NCBI RefSeq assembly: GCF_000026945.1
Contig: NC_012861.1
Span: 558,001 to 622,000 of the forward strand
DNA: 64,000 nucleotides
Direction of reading: 5' to 3'
DNA from: Candida dubliniensis CD36
Taxonomy: Eukaryota > Ascomycota > Pichiomycetes > Serinales > Debaryomycetaceae
Positions 47,536-56,206 of the stretch are shown here, piece after piece (position 1 is the stretch's first letter; every line of letters starts with the position of its first letter). The translations under genes and the position numbers were made by a program. The notes under the pieces are model-generated. The model was not told the DNA's origin. It did not search any database and saw only the letters and a program-made list of their open reading frames with translations.

Positions 47536-50500
47536 TCAATTAGTTTGTTGGGTGATTTTTCTAACCCCCACAGATCCCGTTAAGACACTGGGACGCGAGC
47601 TCTCAATGGGGAAATTCAACTCTCCTGGCAACAGCTCACCAAATCCGCCCCCACCTGGAGTTTTAATTACAATTCTGTCACCCGCTCCCACTTTAACAGT
47701 ACATTTCCCACCCAACGACTTCTTTCTATACCTCCCGTTATCCAATTTCTGATACCAATAATTGATACCACGAGCACCTTCACCACCACCCAACAACCCA
47801 TATGGGGCTAATGATCTTCTTTCCATCAAACACGAAACTTCCAAAGGATACAAAAACTCTATATCTCGAACAACACCGTCTCCACCTTTATGAAACCCTC
47901 TACCTCCTGAATTTTGACGAACTGAATATTCATGAACCAACACAGGATATCTTTTCTCAAATAACTCTGTATCGGTCATTCTTGTATTTGTAGTATGACA
48001 TTGGACCACCGATTGACCATCCCATGTGGGACCAGCACCAGAGCCGCCACATATTGTTTCGTAATATCCAAAGGATATACCCTTGGTTGGATCATTCGTC
48101 CCAAAAGTGAAATTATTACAAGTTCCCTGTGATCCTGCAGCAGCTTGAAAAGTCTTTAGCATCACATCTACAATCCTTTGAGTGGTTTCAACATTTCCAC
48201 CAACTACTGCTGCATCGTAAGACGGATTGACAATCGACCCTTCTCTCGTACTAAATTCTATTGGTCTCAAGCAGCCATTATTAAGAGGGATATCAGTACT
48301 GATTAAACATCTCAATACATAGAGCACGGCCGAATACAATATTGCCCTTGGAGCATTCAAGTTACCGTATACTTCATCTCCCGATTCACTAAAATCGAAC
48401 AACGCCGACCCTGTTTCTGGATTAATGTCAACTGTCAAAGCAATTGCAGTTCCGTCATCCAAATAATCGACACCTTTTAATTTATTACCCCCAAATTTCT
48501 TATATGCCAATTTCAACAAGTTTCGGACTGAGATCTCGGCAGTAGATTGGATACCTTTCATGTATAAATCAATAACTTCAAACGTAAACTCTTCCACCAT
48601 TCTGTTCAATAAAGTGATACCTTTATAATTTGCTGCGACCTGTGCTTTCAAATCAGATATGTTATCACTCAACGTTCTAGTTCCTGATCCACCAGGATGT
48701 TTGGCTGGTTCTTCAACCAAAATTTTGATGACCCCTTCCTCGTCGAATACACCTTTGTTGCACAACTTATGTGTGATTATAGCAGCACCTTCATCATAAA
48801 TGGTTTTAGAATTTGGTGGCATTGATCCTACCGCTATAGAACCAATATCAGCATGATGCCCTCTTGAAGCAGTCCAGAAAAGAGGGTTGTTAGATTTGTC
48901 TAAAACTGGCGTGATAACTGTAATATCTGGCAAGTGCGATCCGCCAGCTTTGGGATGGTTTGAAACCAATACATCACCATGATGTAGTTTCCCTTTCCAC
49001 AATTCGATCTGAGCTTTGACTGCATAAGACATAGAACCCAAATGAATTGGAATATGTGGGGCATTGGCGATTAAATCACCATTGCTATCAAATATGGCAC
49101 ATGAAAAATCTAACCTTTCTTTAATATTTGTAGATATTGCAGTTTGCTGTAATGTCCTACCCATTTGTTCAGCTACTGACATGAACCTGTGTCCAAATAC
49201 AGACAACTGAATAGGATCAATTGTTGTTTTTGAAAGTTCTAACTTTTTCTCTTGTTCTACTTCGATTAATATATGGTCAGTTAGAATTGCTGCCTTGGAG
49301 CGTGGCTCAACTAGAATTGTTTGTGTGTTATCAATTATAATAGACGGACCCTTGATAATCAGCCCTTTTTGCAAATCGGGTAAAAAATAAACAGATGATT
49401 CCAACCACCCTTCTGTTTCAAAATAAACATTCTTTTGAATTTTTGAAGGAGCTAGATATGAATTCTTATTTTCCAATTTGGCAAAGTCCTCATATGGATT
49501 ATATTTCGCTTTATCATCAGACTCAACATGCAACAAAACTTGGACGTCATCGACCAAGACTTTTCTATCCAAATTGAACCCAAATTCATTCTTGTGTCGA
49601 GTAATAAACTTCTGATCTGCATCATATTCACCTTTAGTAACAGGGATGAGTAAATGGGTGTCAGATCCAACATATCTCATATTTAACAAAGTTTCCCATC
49701 TGGTCTTGAAACCAAGCAAATTCTGTTCTTCACAATCCTTTCGTGCAGCCGCAATCAAGTGCTTTATCTTATTGTCAATAGCGGCAAAATTCTTCTGTGA
49801 GTAAGTAAAAGACGCTGGCGATTGCTTTTCAATAACAATATCTGCCAACTGGATACCATGCGCAGATAACAAAGAAGAGTACTTGTGGATGGCAACATGA
49901 GAAATTCCCAAATTCTTTGCTAATGAAACAGCAAACTGGCCACCCGAGCCGCCAAAGCTTGCTAAATTATGCAGAGCAGTTTCAAAGCCTTTGGCTTCTG
50001 TCATGTTCCTGATCGGTCTTGCCATTGACTCAATGGCCACTTTTAAAAATCCATTGGCGACTTCTTCTGGTGTCAAAATTATCCCTTCTTCTGCTTTATC
50101 TTTGTTGATCTCGTCTGCTAAGGCTCTAAATTTTTCTGCAGTCAATTCATAATCTAAAGGCTGATCGTGAGTTGGACCAAAAATCTTGGGGAAAAAGTCT
50201 GGCAATAACCGATTGAGAAACAAATTGGCGTCTGTTACTGTTAAAGGCCCCCCCTTTCTGTAACATACAGGGCCAGGGTCAGAGCCAGCAGATTCAGGAC
50301 CAGTAACAAACATTCCATTTTTCCAAAACAACATAGAACCACCCCCGGCTGCAACAGTAGAAATATCCAATTGAGGTGTTTGTAAATTTATTTCACTGAC
50401 AACTGTCTCATAAATGTGATCCAAATTCCCAGCATATCTTGAGACATCTGTTGACGTACCTCCGGCATCAAAACCTATGGTTGCCTTTTTTGAAATGCCA

Positions 50501-51447
50501 TCATAACAGGTCTCACCATAACCAACCATACCACCGGCTGGACCAGATAAAATCGCCTTCAACCCGGTAAATTTATACCACGGACATAAACCACCATTTG
50601 ATTGCATAAATAACAACTTATTACCAAATGCCTCTAATCCCCCTTCAAATCCTGCACCAAAGTTCCTGACATACTCATTGATTACCGGAGAAAGATATGC
50701 ATCTGCGACAGTTGACGAGGTTCTATTGACAAATCCAAGCATAGGTTGAAGCTCATGCGACACAGAAACGTTGAAACCAATTTTCTTTGCAATTTCAGCT
50801 ATCTTAGCTTCGTGTTGTGGATAGGCATATGCATGGAGTAATGATAATGCTATTGTTTTAATTTCACCCTGGTAGTATACTTCTCGCAAATCAGCAGCAA
50901 TTTTTGTATAATCTGGCTCTTTTATAACTCTGACAATATCTCCGGTAACACTTTCTCGTAATTCAGGATCAGACTCAACATCAACTTTCAAATTGTCACC
51001 TCCACCTTCTGAAAACCCAGCAATCGTAACTCTTTCATCAATCTCTAAAACTTGATAATAGAGGTGCCCCAATTTTTTCGCTGTCAAATCAAAAATATGA
51101 GGTCTTGTTTGATTACCAATTAGCAAGACATCCTTGAACCCTTTTGTAGTGACAAGCAAAACCTTGGCACCCTTCCGTTCCAACAATGCATTTGTGGCTA
51201 CGGTGGTACCCATTCTAATGCTTTGTATTGACTCCAAACTAAGCCTTTTTCCTTTAGGTATCTTTGCACCTGTTGCTTTTTCTAAAACTCGACGAATTCC
51301 TTCTACAGGTGCATCCTTGTAATTCTGTGGATCAACGGATAACAATTTGAATACATAGTCTGGTTGACCAGGAATTTTGGCTATGACATCACAAAATGTC
51401 CCACCTCTATCAATTGCAATTTGAATTCCCTTTTTAGTTCGAGACAT
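47536..51447 (-). CDS. OXP1: ATP-dependent 5-oxoprolinase
   Basis: Cytosolic enzyme that opens 5-oxoproline to glutamate using ATP, in glutathione breakdown (gamma-glutamyl cycle). The 1303-residue single-chain protein (yeast 1286) joins a HyuA-type N-terminal half (IAIDRGGTFCDVIAKIPGQ at the start; SGPAGGMVGYGETC; IGFDAGGTSTDVSRYAG) to a HyuB-type C-terminal half. The latter includes ERLDFSCAIFDSNGDLIANA, PIHLGSMSYAVK, SNHPKAGGSHLPDITVITPV and YETICGGSGAGPTWDG, ending near IKTPGGGGFGE. Nothing is missing compared with yeast Oxp1. The nearest alternative is a fungal hydantoinase-type enzyme, but the similarity to Oxp1 along the whole length is much higher. Confidence 0.95.
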   Translation of the reverse strand: MSRTKKGIQIAIDRGGTFCDVIAKIPGQPDYVFKLLSVDPQNYKDAPVEGIRRVLEKATGAKIPKGKRLSLESIQSIRMGTTVATNALLERKGAKVLLVTTKGFKDVLLIGNQTRPHIFDLTAKKLGHLYYQVLEIDERVTIAGFSEGGGDNLKVDVESDPELRESVTGDIVRVIKEPDYTKIAADLREVYYQGEIKTIALSLLHAYAYPQHEAKIAEIAKKIGFNVSVSHELQPMLGFVNRTSSTVADAYLSPVINEYVRNFGAGFEGGLEAFGNKLLFMQSNGGLCPWYKFTGLKAILSGPAGGMVGYGETCYDGISKKATIGFDAGGTSTDVSRYAGNLDHIYETVVSEINLQTPQLDISTVAAGGGSMLFWKNGMFVTGPESAGSDPGPVCYRKGGPLTVTDANLFLNRLLPDFFPKIFGPTHDQPLDYELTAEKFRALADEINKDKAEEGIILTPEEVANGFLKVAIESMARPIRNMTEAKGFETALHNLASFGGSGGQFAVSLAKNLGISHVAIHKYSSLLSAHGIQLADIVIEKQSPASFTYSQKNFAAIDNKIKHLIAAARKDCEEQNLLGFKTRWETLLNMRYVGSDTHLLIPVTKGEYDADQKFITRHKNEFGFNLDRKVLVDDVQVLLHVESDDKAKYNPYEDFAKLENKNSYLAPSKIQKNVYFETEGWLESSVYFLPDLQKGLIIKGPSIIIDNTQTILVEPRSKAAILTDHILIEVEQEKKLELSKTTIDPIQLSVFGHRFMSVAEQMGRTLQQTAISTNIKERLDFSCAIFDSNGDLIANAPHIPIHLGSMSYAVKAQIELWKGKLHHGDVLVSNHPKAGGSHLPDITVITPVLDKSNNPLFWTASRGHHADIGSIAVGSMPPNSKTIYDEGAAIITHKLCNKGVFDEEGVIKILVEEPAKHPGGSGTRTLSDNISDLKAQVAANYKGITLLNRMVEEFTFEVIDLYMKGIQSTAEISVRNLLKLAYKKFGGNKLKGVDYLDDGTAIALTVDINPETGSALFDFSESGDEVYGNLNAPRAILYSAVLYVLRCLISTDIPLNNGCLRPIEFSTREGSIVNPSYDAAVVGGNVETTQRIVDVMLKTFQAAAGSQGTCNNFTFGTNDPTKGISFGYYETICGGSGAGPTWDGQSVVQCHTTNTRMTDTELFEKRYPVLVHEYSVRQNSGGRGFHKGGDGVVRDIEFLYPLEVSCLMERRSLAPYGLLGGGEGARGINYWYQKLDNGRYRKKSLGGKCTVKVGAGDRIVIKTPGGGGFGELLPGELNFPIESSRPSVLTGSVGVRKITQQTN

Positions 51448-52039
51448 GTATGAATGTATTACTTTTCTGTTTTTCTGGTTATCTTGTCAGATATTTTCAG
51501 AAAAAGAAATAATGCACAAGTCTTTTGGTAAAAATGTGATCGTGATTATAATAATTCATTAGATTTCTCGCTCCCCCCCAAAAAAAAATGAAAATATTGT
51601 GGCGACCAATGGATTGGAGTCTCACAGATTGCGAACAAAACGATGATAGAAAAAGATTCTGGTTCTATAGGACAGGCTTATAAGTTGCATAGCTTTTGAA
51701 AAGAAACAAAATACTGCTAAGTAATGTGTTGTATTTATACATACAGTAAATTGATATTGTGAATAAAGGTGCGTGCTGAGAACCTGTTTAAGGACTCTTT
51801 TTACAAATATGCTCTAATATTCATTTGTTCAATATAATCTTGCTCTTGTTAAACCAGGAGGCTTTGAAGAACTCAAATGGTGCCATTCAACACAAAATGC
51901 AACTTTTGCTAACATTAACAAACTGGATCGATTTTGCAAGTCATCAGATTGAAAATCGATTTCACAACCTCATTTTAATGCACTTACCCATAATAAAACA
52001 CTATGTCACATACGACAAATTCTATAATTCCTATTTATA
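51448..52039. other. Intergenic, OXP1 promoter and TSR3 3' end
   Basis: About 590 bases between minus-strand genes. No feature was recognised; a + strand open frame starting at 51825 is the antisense of TSR3 plus flank and is not supported. Confidence 0.5.
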
Positions 52040-53080
52040 CTATATGCTCAAGGAGTTCATGTGTTTGGTAATATTTTCTTTTACAACAGCATTTCCTAAG
52101 TTGTCACAGACGGTATCCCTCTCTTTCTCACTGATGCTAACTCCGTCATTGTCTTCCTCGTCAGTTCCTTCATCGCTTGCAACGATATTCCCTAATGAGT
52201 CGTACTTAGCTTCACTTTCTATTATTTCGTTACCAAGTGAATCATATTTTCTTTTTTCTATTATATTACCCAAATTATCGTATTCTTTATCACTTGCACT
52301 ATCAGTTGCGACTTCGTCATCACTGCAGCTATCAAACTCTTTATCATCTTCTTGTCTGTTGACATTCCCCATCATCCACACATCTTCGTTGTGTGCCTGG
52401 TTTTTTCTTTCTTTGGCTTCTTGTGCTATTTTTTCTAGCCACTGCTCTTGTGCCTTGGTAATACTCTCCGAGTCAGTACATTGTTGATACAATTCTATTA
52501 ACTCCTGGTTGATCTTTAAAAACGTTAACCCCCAAGAGAAATTTTGTAGTAATAATTCTGCCCAATCTGTATGTCCTACTATTGCAAAACATGCAGCTAA
52601 AGCCTCAACGCAGTTTAATCTCCACGGACGACCATAATTTACAGGATTTGCTGCCACTAAATAGGGTAATAATCTTTCGTTTTTCCCACCTATCTTACTA
52701 AATGGAATCTCATCTAATCTTGCCCATGAACATTCGACAACTGCAGCTCCATTAGTTTCGACAATCTCCTTGTCATCAGGACATACGATAGATTTACCAT
52801 TGGGACTAACAACTATTCCTTGGAATTTTTGCCCAACTCTAAGGTTCTTAATCAACCCTAATCGTTCTAATTTCTTACCACTACATCTTTTAGGATCACA
52901 ATGATCAAAATCCCACATTGCCAACTTAGTAGGGAAGGAAGTTGATGATTTAGATGTGGCTGATGAAGCTGAAATTTCTTGTCTTCCCTTACGTATATGA
53001 TGTTGTTTAGATTTGTGACCATTTGATGTACGGGACTTGGATGATCTCTCGTCGTTACTTTTATTCTTTCCTTTAGCCAT
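52040..53080 (-). CDS. TSR3: Tsr3, 18S rRNA aminocarboxypropyltransferase
   Basis: SAM-dependent enzyme that adds the aminocarboxypropyl group to the hypermodified pseudouridine of 18S rRNA, late in 40S maturation. The 346-residue protein has a basic, Ser/Lys-rich N-terminus. The conserved core runs over about 50-230 (LAMWDFDHCDPKRCSGKKLE, VVECSWARLDEIPFSKIGG, RLLPYLVAANPVNYGRPWRL, NCVEALAACFAIVG). An acidic C-terminal tail follows with four copies of a YDxLGN-like motif (YDNLGN, YDSLGN twice, CDNLGN). The core is clearly Tsr3; the tail is variable in the family. Confidence 0.94.
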   Translation of the reverse strand: MAKGKNKSNDERSSKSRTSNGHKSKQHHIRKGRQEISASSATSKSSTSFPTKLAMWDFDHCDPKRCSGKKLERLGLIKNLRVGQKFQGIVVSPNGKSIVCPDDKEIVETNGAAVVECSWARLDEIPFSKIGGKNERLLPYLVAANPVNYGRPWRLNCVEALAACFAIVGHTDWAELLLQNFSWGLTFLKINQELIELYQQCTDSESITKAQEQWLEKIAQEAKERKNQAHNEDVWMMGNVNRQEDDKEFDSCSDDEVATDSASDKEYDNLGNIIEKRKYDSLGNEIIESEAKYDSLGNIVASDEGTDEEDNDGVSISEKERDTVCDNLGNAVVKENITKHMNSLSI

Positions 53081-53503
53081 GATATATAGGATGGAGGTCC
53101 GTCTTGTTGGTATTGTGTTGGCGATTTGTCGCTTTGATTGTTTTCATACTTATTTTTTTTTTCTTTCAAGAGTTTTCAAGTTTTATTTTTTTGGGCCAGT
53201 CATCGCAAAAAAACATAAAATTTCAATACAATATTAGAATACTAACTTTCATTAAATAAAAAGAAAACCTAAAATACAAATTATTAAAAACTATACAGTT
53301 TAAATCTAAAAAAAAATAAAATAAAATATTAAAAACAATGTAGACGGCTTATAATAAATCAAAAAGAATAACCAATAAGGGAGTTTGTGAAAAAAATTAG
53401 ACACATTTCAACAAACATGGGAAAACGAACTGAAATCAAATTATCATCATCAAATGCAAGGGAATGACACCCAATACGATCAAAAAGAAAACATGCTATT
53501 GTT
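53081..53503. other. Intergenic, TSR3 promoter and RNR21 3' end
   Basis: About 420 bases between minus-strand genes. It is very AT-rich, particularly 53250-53345. No other feature was recognised. Confidence 0.5.
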
Positions 53504-54745
53504 TTAGAAATCTTCATCAAAGGTGAAAGCATCAGCTTCTTTGTTCTCTGTTTTGGCCATAACACCAGCTTTTTGGTAGTCTGAAACTCTTTTTTCAAAG
53601 AAATTGGTCTTACCAGCCAAAGAAATGTTTTCCATGAAATCAAATGGATTAGTAACATTGTATACTTTCTTGTTACCTAAGGCCAACAACAATCTATCAG
53701 CGACGAATTCAATGTATTGACACATCAAGTTACAGTTCATACCCAACAAGGACACTGGAAGAGCATCGGTAAAGTACTCTTTCTCAACATCAACAGCTTC
53801 AGTAATAATTTTTTCAACAATCTCTGGAGATGGTCTGTTTTGCAAATGAGCAAACAATAAACAAGCAAAGTCAGTGTGTAAACCTTCATCTCTGCAAATC
53901 AACTCGTTTGAGAAAGTCAACCCTGGCATTAAACCTCTCTTTTTCAACCAGAAGATAGAAGCAAATGAACCACTAAAGAAAATACCTTCAACTGCAGCAA
54001 AGGCAACTAATCTTTCACCATACAAGGCTTCATCATCTTGAATCCATTTGATAGCCCAGTCAGCTTTCTTTTGAATACATGGAATATTGGCAATGGCATT
54101 AAATAAGTAATCGGCTTCTTGAGGATCTTTTATGTAAGTTTCAATTAATAAAGAGTAGGTTTCTGAATGAATGTTTTCCATCATGATTTGGAAACCGTAG
54201 AATGATTTGGCTTCGGGAAGTTGAACTTCAGTCGAGAAGTTTTCAATTAAGTTTTCACCAACAATACCATCAGAAGCAGCGAAAAATGCCAATACTCTAG
54301 AGACAAAATATCTTTCATTTTCATTCAATTTGTTATTCCAGTCATCCAAATCTTTACTCAAATCGATTTCTTCGGCGGTCCAGAAAGAAGCTTCAGCTTT
54401 CTTATAAAAGTTCCAAATTTCATGGTATCTGATTGGGAACATCACATAACGACGTTTGTTTTCAACCAATAATGGTTCTTCAGCTTCCAATTGCTTCAAT
54501 TTGTGTCTGTGTACTTTGTGTTTAGCCAAAAATGCTTGATGTTTTTTGAAACTATCATCTTTTTCTTCAGTTGCTTTGTCAGTAGAGGCAACAGCTTGTT
54601 TGACTTCGTGAATGGTTTGTGCCTCATCCTTTGACTTGGCATCGGCAGCTAATTTATCAGTTAAGGATTTACCTTTCATGCTTGACATGTCTAAGTCGGA
54701 AATTTTACCAGTTAAACCTTTAGTTGGAGTTTCTTGAGCTGACAT
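53504..54745 (-). CDS. RNR21: Ribonucleotide reductase small subunit (R2, RNR2 type)
   Basis: Small subunit of class I ribonucleotide reductase. It carries the diiron-tyrosyl radical and makes deoxynucleotides together with the large subunit. The 413-residue protein (yeast Rnr2 399) includes iron ligands in [20 protein letters not shown], with the radical Tyr just after the Glu/His pair. [36 protein letters not shown] and [20 protein letters not shown] supply the other ligands. It ends in [10 protein letters not shown], the C-terminal tail that docks to R1. All metal ligands are present, unlike in Rnr4-type subunits. Candida carries more than one R2 gene; RNR21 is chosen by recalled locus order. 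MCB-type sites lie upstream. Confidence 0.93.
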   Translation of the reverse strand: MSAQETPTKGLTGKISDLDMSSMKGKSLTDKLAADAKSKDEAQTIHEVKQAVASTDKATEEKDDSFKKHQAFLAKHKVHRHKLKQLEAEEPLLVENKRRYVMFPIRYHEIWNFYKKAEASFWTAEEIDLSKDLDDWNNKLNENERYFVSRVLAFFAASDGIVGENLIENFSTEVQLPEAKSFYGFQIMMENIHSETYSLLIETYIKDPQEADYLFNAIANIPCIQKKADWAIKWIQDDEALYGERLVAFAAVEGIFFSGSFASIFWLKKRGLMPGLTFSNELICRDEGLHTDFACLLFAHLQNRPSPEIVEKIITEAVDVEKEYFTDALPVSLLGMNCNLMCQYIEFVADRLLLALGNKKVYNVTNPFDFMENISLAGKTNFFEKRVSDYQKAGVMAKTENKEADAFTFDEDF

Positions 54746-54879
54746 TATGAGATGAATATTATTAAGTTATGTTAATCTTTGAAGATAGATGGTAAAGATA
54801 AAGATGAATAAAGAAAAGAAGAAGAAAGAGAAAAAATATGAGATAGTTGAAATAATTTGGAAAAGGAAATGTTCAGTGA

Positions 54880-54887
54880 TATTTATA
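54880..54887 (-). promoter_or_regulatory. TATA box of RNR21
   Basis: TATAAATA on the minus strand, about 135 bases upstream of the ATG, at a position usual for yeast promoters. Confidence 0.45.
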
Positions 54888-55264
54888 TTCTTTTTCAACT
54901 AGTTTTGTTTCGTTTCGTGATTCTCTTTTTTTGCTTACTAGTGTGTGAAAAAAAGTACTATCTTCAATCAAAGTTTTAATCAATCAAGCATTATTAGGAC
55001 TTTTTTTTTTTTCGATCGTCGGTAGCTTTGGAAATTTTGTGTATTATTTCAAGCAGATGTGATAATATCTACAGTTAATAATGGCATTTTGTAACCCATT
55101 TTGTGCTAAGGTGACTTTTCAGAAAGGGAGAAAGGAAGGAGAAATGGTGATGAGGTGAGGCCAATTGTCTAAATTGAAAAAAAAATACAATAGCACATTG
55201 TGACCAGTTTCTTCTTCCAGTACACGACACGTATTGTAATTTTATTTTTATTCATATTCCCACC

Positions 55265-55270
55265 ACGCGT
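55265..55270. promoter_or_regulatory. MCB (ACGCGT) upstream of RNR21
   Basis: The palindrome ACGCGT is the binding core of MBF, which drives G1/S transcription of ribonucleotide reductase genes in yeasts. It lies about 520 bases before the RNR21 ATG. The match is exact; function is inferred. Confidence 0.55.
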
Positions 55271-55584
55271 CTTTATAAATCCCGACCTTCGATATTTTGA
55301 ACTTGGCCTAAAAAGGCAGTCTGTCAATGAGTGGAATTACTAATCACGTCTGAAAACTCATTTTAATTTACACTTTGAATTTCAGAACAACCTAATTGCT
55401 ATGCACATGAACCATTTTTGATGTTTTTTTTTTTTTTTTTGACACGCTGGGTACAATTCCAAGTGGTAATCATTATGGTCAATTGAATAGAACTACCAGC
55501 TCTATTCAATATATTAAAAAAAAAAAGTATTACCTGTAACGGCCTCTTGTGTATCCTTTTGATGGTGGAGAGCAATGGAACACG

Positions 55585-55590
55585 ACGCGC
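55585..55590. promoter_or_regulatory. MCB-like core (ACGCGC) upstream of RNR21
   Basis: ACGCGC shares the ACGCG core of the MBF site and lies about 320 bases further upstream than the perfect MCB. Its presence strengthens the case for cell-cycle control of RNR21. Confidence 0.35.
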
Positions 55591-55622
55591 TATTGTCTAA
55601 TATTCACTAGCCAGCAATTATA

Positions 55623-55628
55623 CACGTG
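55623..55628. promoter_or_regulatory. CACGTG E-box upstream of RNR21
   Basis: CACGTG within the palindrome ACACGTGT, a binding site for bHLH proteins such as Cbf1. It lies about 880 bases before the RNR21 ATG. The role is inferred only. Confidence 0.3.
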
Positions 55629-56206
55629 TCGTGTCTTTTAGCTCAAGGACGTGTTTTGTACATGAAACTAACGAAGTCGTCATTTTAATGTTTTGTGTAA
55701 GGTTGGTTTTATTTTTTTGCAATTCTGTTTCTTCTAGGGTTGTTGTTGCTCCATAGAACTAAACAATTCTACTCTTTTACAACAAAGGGTATTTCCTAAT
55801 CGGAAATACAATATTATAGAAGCATATACCCAGATTGATTAGATTAGTTCGACCGAACCGGGGTTATATCAATCGATTGGCTGGAATACTGCTGTGCTCT
55901 CGTCAAACGTACAACTGAAGAAAGAATAGCTTGTGTTTTTTTGAGTATTTACAGTGGTGTTTAAAAACTTAATGAACACGAAGACATGTAAGTCACACCA
56001 ATAATCAAATTGAGAACACATGAAATATTGTATATATTATAACCATATCTATAACCATAATGTATTGTGCTATGACTACAAGACACCATATAAATGTATA
56101 TATAAACAAGACTTATTGTAGCAACAGTATCCTCCCATGATTCAGTTTTTATTCTTTGTTTGCTTTTCTCCCTCTACGTAGTGAGACAAGACCATAAACT
56201 CAAAGA

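Larger units (their letters stand above)
54746..56206. other. 1.5-kb intergenic region, RNR21 promoter and CAF120-like 3' end
   Basis: Both flanking genes are on the minus strand, so nearly all of this is RNR21 promoter. It contains a TATA-like box, an MCB, an ACGCG core and an ACACGTGT palindrome, listed separately. T-runs occur at 55001-55012 and 55423-55440. Confidence 0.55.

Noticed and set aside
51825..52487. 220-codon open frame on the + strand over the end of TSR3
   Set aside because: It is largely antisense to the TSR3 tail, Ser/Leu-rich because of the opposite-strand repeats, and lacks any family likeness.
55840..55870. tRNA B-box-like GGTTCG sequence upstream of RNR21
   Set aside because: No A box, no acceptor stem and no cloverleaf around it.
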